A stretch of 64,000 nucleotides of DNA, from the NCBI GenBank assembly GCA_037783415.1, contig JAZGTN010000026.1:1943001-2007000 (forward strand). Direction: 5' to 3'. The translations under genes and the position numbers were made by a program. Below the pieces are notes generated by a model. The model had not been told where the DNA came from. It worked only from the letters and a program-made list of their open reading frames with translations, and did no database searches. This DNA comes from Leptasterias polaris (lineage: Eukaryota; Echinodermata; Asteroidea; Forcipulatida; Asteriidae). Positions 55,047 through 64,000 of this stretch are shown here, piece after piece (the first letter of the stretch is position 1; each line of letters opens with the position of its first letter).

Positions 55047-55954
55047 CTACATACAAAACAAAAATTTATAATTGGGCTCAAAATAAAAGCTTTGATTTAA
55101 GAAACTGTCAAATAACAAAATGTTGCATCGTGCAAGTCTAAAAAGCTGCAGAACTTAATATATGCCATCCCCTAAGCCTTGCTGACTGAATATGTACTTT
55201 ACATTCATTACGGGGTCTATCAATCATCTGACGTCTATCTCGTATCTGTCGTAAGCGTACGCGTATTTGTTTTGAAGTTTTTGCTACTTCCAATAAAGCT
55301 GGGATATGTTTGTGTAATTTTAAGACAGAAACTTGTAAGTCTGAGAAGAACATAGTACATTTGGAGCATCATGGCTCAGCGGCCAAGCACACCTTAACAA
55401 CCCTAACAGACTAGACCCTTGGGTAAACATACTGCCCAAATCCTTCTATATCATTCAGATTAAAGTTGTCATAAACCTAAAGTTTCCAACTCCTTCTATA
55501 TCCTTCTCCTTATTGTAAATATACATATTAGCCCAAATCCTTCTCAATCCTGTTGAGACAGAAGTTAGGGAGTCAGCTTTGTGAATTACTTTAGGTACTC
55601 TGCTGGGGCCCTTGGTGTATGATATTTGATCAATTATGTGTTTGTGTTTCTTTATTACAATCTCCACCCCTAAAAGCCCAAAACCTTCAGAATTCTATTT
55701 TGGCTAAGCTGCATAAGACCTTCTAAATCCTTCTAAATCCTCCTATGCCCGATAGCCCAAGTCCTGCTAAATCCTACCCTAACAAAAACTCATTGTTGCC
55801 CAAACCCAAATCCTCCTGTGTTGCAGATCCCTAAAAGCCCAAATCCTTCTCAATCCTGCACTTTGGCAATGAGGATATTGAAGGACTTGGGCCCTTTAGG
55901 GTTTTAAGGCTCCCTGTGAGCTTAAGAGCCTTTTAGTTTTAAAAAGTAACTAAA
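55047..55954. other. No gene seen; CCAAATCCTTCT-rich simple repeat
   Basis: From about 55430 to 55880 a degenerate short motif (cccaaatccttctaaatcct) recurs many times in loose tandem. Upstream exons of the kinase gene were sought here and not found. Confidence 0.6.
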
Positions 55955-56250
55955 CTAAAGCTCTGTCAGTCTTTACAGCAGAGTGTGGGTTTGAGTCCCG
56001 GTCTTGACACCTGTGTTCTAAAAGCAAAACACTTAATTCGATCTTTGGATGGGACGCGAAGCCGTAGGTCCCGTATGTACTATGTCGTGTAATGCACAAA
56101 CACAACAAAAGCACCCAGCAGTATCAAGAAGAGGTTTGCTCCGGTGTTTCTGGCATGGTTGACAATTTCATAAAGCATTTTTATAGCCCCACTTTGTGTG
56201 GCAAAGTTCTCTGAATCCTTGACAGCCTGGCCACAAGTAGTGGGTCTAGG
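55955..56250 (+). mobile_element. tRNA-derived SINE
   Basis: B-box-like GGTTTGAGTCC at 55988-55998 is followed by 'ggatgggacgcgaagccgta' and 'gtgtaatgcac', then a tail with 'cagtatcaagaagaggtttg'. The A box is poorly preserved. Related to the SINE at 3975-4215. Confidence 0.6.
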
Positions 56251-56289
56251 CAGTAAAAAAAACAACAACTAGATTTTCAGTTTTTGTTT

Positions 56290-58910
56290 ACTACCAAAAC
56301 AAGGTGTTCGTGGTGAGTGATTGAATGAATAGTTAACGTCATTATACCTTATCAATCCAATTCCTGGTTCAGGAGTTATGAACTTTTCAAAAATTAAACA
56401 TGAACTTCCTGTTTGAACCGGAAGTTGAGGTCAAATAAGGTCACATGTTGATTATTTTATGAAGACCTTTTAGATGATGTATAGATTGATAACAATTCAA
56501 TGTGTGGTTCAGAAGTTATGATTTTTTCAAATAATAAATTTTAACTTCGGATATAAACCGGATGTCAGAATCAATAGAGGTCACGCTTGGTTGCGCTGGT
56601 GAAGTCTCCGATGTCCTTTCTGTTGACCTTTAGATAATAAAAATCGAATAAGTGGTTCCGGATTTATGATATTTAAAACATTAAAAAGCAACTTCCGACT
56701 TCTAAGAGAATACGCTTGAGTAACATAATTTAAAGTTTGAGTGGCCAGGGCAAGGTTTTTACACAATAATACGCTATTGTGCGTCGTCAATGCGGGTCAA
56801 CTGATGGGTGCATGTTTTCGTCCTTTTTTGACCAGATGTAAATGTAAACATGTTGTTATGTCTGTGCACAAGTTTGAGCAGGCTTAATTAACGGTCTACA
56901 CCCTGATACAAGAATTATGCTGAAATGATTAGTAGTTTAAATGATATGAACATGATAAGATATTTTGAAAGTTTCAACTTCCGGTTTGAACCGGAAGTCA
57001 GTTCAAATGTTGTAAAGGTTCTTTGTGGCATTTGTCAAACTCTTAACGACCTATCCGATGATGTGTAGATTGTCAAAATCCGAATTATGGTTTTTGAGTT
57101 ATGATTTTTACAAATATTAAACTTTATCTCAGTGCAAAAGTTTAAGTGAGATTGCTGTTCTACAATCTGATACAAAACTTATGCTGAAATGATCTTTAGT
57201 TTTAAAGTTATGAATAAGATAAGATATTATGAAATTTTCAACTTCCGTTTTGAACCGGAAGTAAGTTAAAATATTGTACGGGTTCTGTGAAGCATTTGTC
57301 CAACTCTTAACGACCTATCCGATGATGTGTAGATTGTCAAATTCCGAATTATGGTTTTTGAGTTATGATTTTTACAAATATTAAACTCTGATTTAATTTA
57401 ATTCAATGCCCGATGACGTCATCATGACGTAATTAAGTATGTGTTGTCTTGATACTAAGGTTCAACTATCTGTTGAGTTTCATTGTTCAATTCAATCTCA
57501 ATCTTGAGTTATTCCGTAGATAAGCTCGAAAGTTGTTTTTTGGAAGAAAAAATACGAAGGCGAACGTCGACCTAGGGTAACGACCCGGAAGTTAAGGTCG
57601 TACGATTTTGGCGTTAACTTTTTAAATGTTGCCCCACCCTTGATCTATGCGATGCCCAAGTATGAACATCATAGCTTTCATATTCGTTGACATACAGCAA
57701 AAAGCAAATGGTAATTTTTCAACTTTAAAAACCTTGTAATTCGACACCTGATGACGTCATCATGACGTAATGACAACTGTGCCGTCTTAATATTGAGGTT
57801 CAATTATCTGATGAGTTTCAAGGTTCAATTCAGTTTCAATCTTGAGTTATGTTGCGGAGAAGAGTTCGTACGGAAGAAGAAGATGGAGAAGAAAAAAACT
57901 AGAGGTGTTCGTGGAGAGTGATTCAATGAAAAGGTAACAACATTATACCTTATCAATTCAATGCCTAATTTCAGGAGTTTTAATTGTTTTTAAAATTAAA
58001 CACCAACTTCCGGTTCGCAACGGATAAAAGGTCAAATAGGGGTCACTATTTGTGTAGCGCGTGATAAGTTTATTGAGACCTTTTAGATGATGGATGGATT
58101 GTAAAAATTCAAGATTTGGTTTAGAAGTTATGATTTTTTCAAATATAAAGTTTCAACTTCCGTTTTGAACCGGAAAGTGATGTCAAATGAGGTCACACTT
58201 GCTGGCGTTGGTGATGTCTTTTGAGTTCTTTCTTTTGACGTATAGATGATAAAAATCAATCATGTGGTTTAGGATTTTTTATTTTTCAAACATTATAATA
58301 ATATATCAATTTCCAACTGTAACCGGAAGTCAAGGTCAAACGAGGTAGCAATTGTGTAGCGCGTGATAAGTCTATTAAGACCTTTCAGGTGATGCATAGA
58401 TTGAAAAAATCAAATGTATGGTTCAGATGTTATGATTTTTTTTTAAATATAACATTTAAACTTCCGGTTTGAACCGGAAGACAATGTCATCAGGTCACAA
58501 ATTATAGCGTTAGTAATATTTTTTAAAGCCTTATCTGACGACGTTCAGATAATAAACAACTAATTCCTGGTTTTGGAGTAATGTTTTTTTCAAATAATTA
58601 ATTGTATCTTCCTATTTAACCGGAAGTGAAGGTTAAATAGTAAATGTTGTGTGTCGTTTCTTAAGTTGTTACATACCTACCCAATGACGTATAAATAAAT
58701 TTAAAAAATCAAATGTGTGGTTGAGAAACTATTTTTCTTTGAAAAATTTAATTTCAACCTCCGGTTTGAACAAGAAGCCAAGTTTAAACTGGTTTCATTT
58801 GTGTAGATCCTAATCAGTACATTAAAACCTTTCAGCTAATGTGTGACTTGTAAAAAACCTATAATTATGTGAACCGGAGTAACGTGTTTTTCAAATATTA
58901 GATTAATTAT
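56290..58910. repeat. Degenerate tandem repeats with palindromic TTCCGG/CCGGAA motifs
   Basis: Units of very roughly 150-300 bp share 'gatgatgtgtagattgt', 'gagttatgattttt', 'tattaaactttcaacttcc' and the near-palindrome CTTCCGGTTTGAACCGGAAG. The motif occurs about ten times. Around 57415-57430 and 57750-57770 TGACGTCA palindromes also occur. No gene. Confidence 0.8.
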
Positions 58911-58914
58911 CTGA

Positions 58915-59620
58915 GGGTGTGCATTGTTTCTTGTATGCAGAACCATTTTGGCACAGCGCTATACTTCGTATGCGGATGCTATGCAGCTTTGCGGGCTTGA
59001 GTCTCTTGCTGATAGGAGGGAGAATCATTGTCTCAGCTTGGCCGAAGGTCTTGCCAATTCAGAACGTACAAATGATCTTCTCCCTCCTACCAGACGGGAG
59101 TCTCACGCCCGCAACCTGCGTAATGCACATCATTATTCACACTTACGCACCAGGACATCACGATTCAAAAACAGCCCAATACCCTATTTCATCAGCTTGC
59201 TGAACAAGTAGAATATTTTGCTCTGTGAACAGTTTTTAATAATCTTTTTTTAAATTAGTGCCACCACCTCAAATCTGTGCTAGATTATTACTCGCATTTA
59301 GATTAATAATAAAACTGCCCGTGCTTACTTTTTACCAGTTATCTAAATAGGGCCTTAATATTCCTTGTGAGCAGCTTTTTAATTTTTAATTTTTTCAATG
59401 ATTTGTGGCAGACAAATCTGCTAGTATGTGTAATGTACTAATTGTTTTCTTCTTCTAGATTCGTAACCAACCCATATCGTGTTTTTTAAATTTTGTTTTA
59501 TACAAGTTTGCTGTGATTTTGATGATTTTAATATTGTAAATTATCATGCAATTTGGCCTTCGGGTCACAATGTGATAATGTGAATAAAATATACCATATA
59601 TACCATATATATATATATAT
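58915..59620 (+). mobile_element. 5'-truncated CR1/Jockey-type LINE, 3' end
   Basis: An open frame from 58924 to the stop at 59211 reads as the C-terminal end of a LINE reverse transcriptase protein: LCGLESLADRRENHCLSLAE, LLPPTRRESHARNLRN, then RTSRFKNSPIPYFISLLNK. A 3' UTR of about 400 bp ends in a 'gtgataatgtgaataaa' tail followed by a TA microsatellite. The RT core and endonuclease are absent, typical of 5' truncation on insertion. Confidence 0.8.
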
Positions 59621-60964
59621 AATATCAATGCCAATGTATTCCTACTTGTAGTTTTGGTGCGAGACGTTCTTTATCACTGAACTATTGCGATTCTCCGCTA
59701 TGCACTCAGCGCTCGATGTTACTGAAAACTTTATTCACAACAGCGCCCTCTTTCGTTGGACGAAAAAGAGCGCTGTTGGGGGATTTCCCCCCCCCAAAAA
59801 ATAATTATAATTCGCGCCACATCACACACGTTGTAGATACATGTATACCATCAAACTAACCTGTGAAAATTTCAATTTGACCAAAATTGTTAAGGTTTTT
59901 TAGAAATCGCCAAAAAATGGAGCGATTATTTCATTTCAGTCAACGTACGTGAGAAAGGGACTAAGCTAGTCCCTTTCTCAGATTTAAATTTTTGCGGTCG
60001 GAAAATAATCGCTTTCTGTAAAATGTGAGCACGAGGGATTCATTTCTCAGGTTGTTTGATACTACATGTACATGTATACTAACTTATGAAGTAAGCTTTT
60101 ATTAGTGAAGTACCAAAGATGTACCCTACCTTTAAGCAATATGAATACCATTCATTCAGCAGGAGTTCTAGTTGTCTGGTAAATTTTCTAAATTAGTTTT
60201 TTTTTCTTATTTAAAGAGTTAAAGGTATTATACAGGATTGGCAGAGCTGACAAAATAATCACAGACAGTGTTCATGTTTTGTGTAATAAACCACATACAT
60301 GAAATAACAAACCTGTGAAAATTTGAGCTCAATTGGTCATCGAGATCACGAGAAAATAGTGAAAAAAATACCTTATGTGTTTTCTGTTTTTCAAACATGG
60401 AGTTTATTATCGCGCGCGATAAAACCTATTGTTTTACTCATTTCTCAAGAACGATAGCATTTTAGGCAGAAATATTTTAAGGAACCCTTTCTACCATTAC
60501 TTACTTTAAATCATGTAAGTTATGTGTGAATCTGTGAACATTTGTGTTTTTTGATCTTACCAATCGTGTACAGGGCCTTTAAGAGTTTATTAAACGTGAT
60601 ATAAAAGTTTAATTTTTTTTAAATATCAATAATAATTGTTTATATCATTTCAAAGAAATAATTATGTTGATGTGATGGTTAGAACGATTTTCATGACAAA
60701 ATTAAACAAATTTATACAGAGAAGTGTTTTAATTTCATAATTTGTAATGTGTGTTAGTATCATTCCGTTAATGTAAATCGGGAAAAACAATATTAACTAG
60801 ACATTAGGTGTTTGTGAACAAACACAAAGCTGTTCCGTGTATTATTGTTTTGCTTTGATTAAGTGCTACAAAGCTTTAAAGTTGGTCTGATTTCAAGATA
60901 GAACACTATTGACCTTTGACAGGCCCTTTTTCACTTAAGTGTACCTAAAATCTAAACCTGGTCT
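59621..60964. other. No gene seen; hairpins and dispersed repeat sequence
   Basis: Two hairpins: 59739-59779 (19-bp arms, CAACAGCGC, two mismatches) and 59951-59979 (13-bp perfect arms, GAGAAAGGGACTA). The stretch about 60300-60560 (cctgtgaaaatttgagctca, ggtcatcgagatcacgagaa) resembles an abundant echinoderm repeat, by recollection. Confidence 0.55.
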
Positions 60965-61625
60965 TCATTCTGATACTGAATCGAAAGGAGCTTTAAACCA
61001 GAAATAAAGGTCAACATGGGGTCATGGTAACCCTTGTCTAACATTTAATGCTCAAAGGGTTTATATAACTGAAAAGAAATTGAAAATCGGGTGTGTAGTT
61101 CTTGGGATATGGTCCCACTTCCGGTTGACCTAGAAATAAAGGTCAACATGGGGTCACGGTTACCTAAGGCTAATCTCCAATGCCCAAGGATTATATAACT
61201 GAAACAAGTTTGAAAATCGGTTGTGTAGTTCTTAAGATTTGGTCCCACTTCCGGTTGACCCAGAAGTAAAGGTCAACATGGGGTCACGGTAACCCAAGGC
61301 TAATTAATCTCCCATGCCCAAGGAGTCTATAACTGAAAAAAGTGTGAAAATCGATTGTGTAGTTCTTGAGATATGGTCCCACTTCCGGTTGACCTGGAAG
61401 TAAAGGTCATCATGGGGTCACGGTTACCCAAGGCTAATTTCCAATGCCCAAGGAGTCTATAACTGAAAAAAGTTTGAAAATCGGTTGTGTAAGATATGGT
61501 CCCAGTTCCGGTTGACCCGGAAGTTAAGGTCAACATGGGGTCACGGTTTCCCAAGGCTTACCTTCAATGCCCAAGGAGTCTAAAACTGAAAACAGTTTGA
61601 CGATCGGGTGTATACTTTTCGAGAT
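60965..61625. repeat. Tandem array, 123-134 bp unit, about 5 copies
   Basis: The motif 'ggtcccacttccggttgacc' starts at 61111, 61241, 61375 and 61498. Each unit also carries 'aaaggtcaacatggggtcac' and 'ggagtctataactgaaaa'. The ACTTCCGG...CCGGAAGT core is shared with the 56.3-58.9 kb array, although the rest is unrelated. Confidence 0.9.
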
Positions 61626-62089
61626 ACAGTGGTCTCAAGATTGGCTAATCAAATATTCACCTCGCTGTAAATGGGCTACTAATTAAGAATTTAAAATAAA
61701 ATTTACATTGAGAGTTAAGTTCATGTACTAAGGTTTAATTTGATATAGGATCTAACTCTTTCATATTTTTATGCTTTAGGATATAAGGTCACATGCACGG
61801 TAGTCTCGATTGGCGACGTTCATTTTGTTTAACGTAGTGCGATATATATCGCAACACGAATTACTGTCCGCAACACGAATTACTGGAGAAGAGATATCTG
61901 TATCACACGCACATCTCGATCAAAACGAACCAGATTTATAGACTTGACCAGTCCTTCTGAGTCAGCCTCCCAAACAGTCAATGTAGCGCCCTCTATTGGT
62001 GGCTAGTACAAAAAACAGCGTCGCCAATCAAGACTACATGCATGGTTGTGTAAACAGTTTTTTTTTTACTTGAAATTTTGTTTATGAAA
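61626..62089. other. No gene seen
   Basis: Contains a doubled 'gcaacacgaattactg' near 61852-61883 and otherwise unremarkable sequence. Confidence 0.5.
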
Positions 62090-63300
62090 CTGCTGTTACA
62101 TGGGTAACCAACTGTTTCAGAAACGGTTACACGTTTACAAAAAAATGTGAATGCGCAGGCTTATGCGTAAGCCTGTGACGGTTACACGGTTAAGTGAAAG
62201 ATCGTACGATTAAACGTTCACATTTGTTGGGATAAACGTTGAAAAATTCACTTGAAAAGTGCTGCGAAATGCTGACCATATTGTTCCAATTTACAGGCTT
62301 TGTTATTTCATTACTTTGCGTGCGGCATTAGTTGCAAGAAACATTGAACGCTAGAGGGTATTCCACAACAAATTGATCGCACGGTTACCCGGTTAATATT
62401 GTTAAACGTTTAACGTTTAATGTTTACGGTTTGGATCAGCGTAAACACATTCACTTGAAAAGGACTGCGAAATGGTGACCATAATAACTGCGATCACGAT
62501 TTGCACAGCAAACAATCCCATGCCACACGCACCCATATCATTTCCAATTTACAGGCTTAAGTCTTTGTTAATTCTTACTTTGCGTGCGGCATTAGTTGCA
62601 AGAAACACTGAACACTAGAGGGTGTTCCACAACAAATCGATTGCACGATTACCCGGTTAACCAAACGATAATCTTGTTAAACGTTTAATGTTTACGGTTG
62701 GGATCAGCGTAAAAAAATTCACTTGAAAAGTACTGAGAAATGGTGACCATAATAATTGCGGTTAAACATCTACATTATTACGGTTCGAATAAATGTTTAA
62801 CAATCAACGTCAAAAAGTGTCGCGAAATGTTGACCATAATAAATGCGAACGGTTACACGTAACTGACGGTTTCAGAAATATTTACGGGTTTACTTAAAAA
62901 TAACAAAAAATGCGTGTCAAGCTAAATGCTAGTGTTGTATTAAAATCGTAATGTTTGTTTTTGTTAATATGACATGCGTGTATAAACCAACCATTTTAGA
63001 AACGGTAACACAATTACAAAATCAACTGTAAATGCTCAGGCTTTGTAAGCCTACCTATGACGATAACACGGTTAACCACGGCTAATTAACATCTACATTA
63101 TAATTATTAGGGTTCGGATAAATGTTTAAAAATCAACCTAAAAAAGTGTTGCGGAATTTTAACCATAAATAAATGCGAACGGTTACCCATGTCTGACGGT
63201 TTCAGAAACGGTTATGGGTTTACTAAAAAATAACCAAAAATGCATGTCACGTTAAATGCTGTTGTATTAAAATCATAATTGTAACAATTTTCTACCCTGA
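62090..63300. repeat. Degenerate tandem repeats with ACGGTTAC motif
   Basis: A unit of about 264 bp (landmark TTTGCGTGCGGCATTAGTTG at 62315 and 62579) lies inside a wider field of 'aaacggttacacg', 'gttaaacgtttaatgtttac' and 'gaccataataa' words that continues to about 63260 with more decay. Confidence 0.75.
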
Positions 63301-64000
63301 AATGCCAATCGAGTGTAACCGGGCAAATTATACCCGATTAATTCTTTGCCATATTTGTGTTGTATACAGTTATTAACTTTCATAATTACTAAAAAAAAAA
63401 AAATTTTTTTTTACTCTTATTCTGAATTTTGCCTATATGTACTCTTATTCTAAATTTAGCCATGTAACCCCAAATCCAAGCATTCATCACAAAAAAATAA
63501 AAAATATTTTTTTTAAAATTCTCTCGAGGTCCAGCTGACTGGACGATTTATGTCCTTGCAACTAGTTTAGCATCGCCATCCAGGGTGGGGGTAATGTGGG
63601 TCATTGGGCGCATGTGTGCAAGCGGGCATTGCGAGGGGTGCAGCACTTTACATTTCACCAGCGGTAACAGCAGGCAAGGCTATCTAAAACTTGCTCGCTC
63701 TCCTGCAACACTCGGTTGATGTTTCATCCTTGAGCTTCTTTGTTTCTTCAAATAAGGTAATTTCACTTTGATTTGTTTGCTTGTGTTATGACAATATTGA
63801 TATGGTGGTATTTGTACATTTAGTTAAATTGGTAAGGAGTTTGGGTTGAAGGATAGTGGGGCAATGGACTGTACTCATCGGACAGAAACCGAAGTAAATT
63901 CGTCTTCCGATTTTAGAGTTTTAAGGATAGTTGTTCCCCCGGAAATTAGCTAGTCCAAACCATTTAATTAAGTACTTACTCCAGGCAGAAGCATTATGCT
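63301..64000. other. No gene seen at right edge
   Basis: Low-complexity A/T tracts (63380-63420) and then unique sequence. A possible first-exon donor (AAATAAG|GTAATT near 63757) on the plus strand has no coding support. Confidence 0.4.

Noticed and set aside
56290..61625. CRISPR-like or prokaryotic repeat arrays
   Set aside because: The units are tandem and degenerate without regular unique spacers, and the context is an animal genome.
63380..63420. A12/T10 palindrome
   Set aside because: Simple homopolymer juxtaposition; no further structure.

Overview
The window is eukaryotic and reads as animal DNA: about 30 short coding exons with canonical GT/AG borders sit in long, AT-rich, transposon-filled introns. 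The protein content (a Reeler/HYR adhesion GPCR and an EGF/HYR/FN3 receptor tyrosine kinase), the recurrent 'taggcctac' words and repeats I associate with echinoderms point to an echinoderm, most likely a sea star. That assignment is inference, not a database result. All confidently recognised host genes are on the minus strand.

Layout. 0-3.5 kb: minisatellites (about 90-bp and 176-bp units). 3.58-3.85 kb: one internal Reeler-domain exon, probably of a gene running off the left edge. 4-13 kb: mobile-element territory (tRNA-derived SINE, a 124-bp MITE with an 8-bp target duplication, an 826-bp MULE-like insertion inside a 54-bp tandem array, a PHD/coiled-coil ORF, a broken THAP transposon). 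14.2-24.0 kb: gene A, an adhesion GPCR read from 13 exons: signal peptide, partial Reeler, novel segment, HYR, GAIN, GPS, 7TM and a C-terminal tail ending in a PDZ-ligand-like sequence. 24.8-29.2 kb: a segmental copy of the 3' end of gene A (last three exons, frames intact), interrupted by an 1878-bp LTR-like insertion. 29.2-36.6 kb: a 147-bp tandem array, MITEs and mostly featureless DNA. 36.6-38.3 kb: a 22-copy 75-bp minisatellite open in one frame for 598 codons. 38.7-55 kb: a receptor tyrosine kinase, C-terminal kinase exons at the left, then TM, FN3, HYR, FN3, HYR and EGF-like exons going right; a 3.54-kb head-to-tail duplication doubled the HYR-FN3 module, and a decayed transposon gene sits in the intron before it. 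55-64 kb: repeats only, including arrays of palindromic ACTTCCGG/CCGGAAGT motifs and the 3' end of a CR1-like LINE.

The two receptors are not an operon or pathway; what they share is modular extracellular exons in phase 1 (HYR in both), the kind that duplicate without breaking frame. Every exon join in gene A closes in frame except one: between the signal-peptide exon and the next exon a phase 1-to-2 exon is missing. The isolated Reeler exon at 3.6 kb has exactly that phase and sequence context, suggesting a tandem family of Reeler-HYR adhesion GPCRs. All exon borders are hand-read from splice consensus and phase and lack transcript support.
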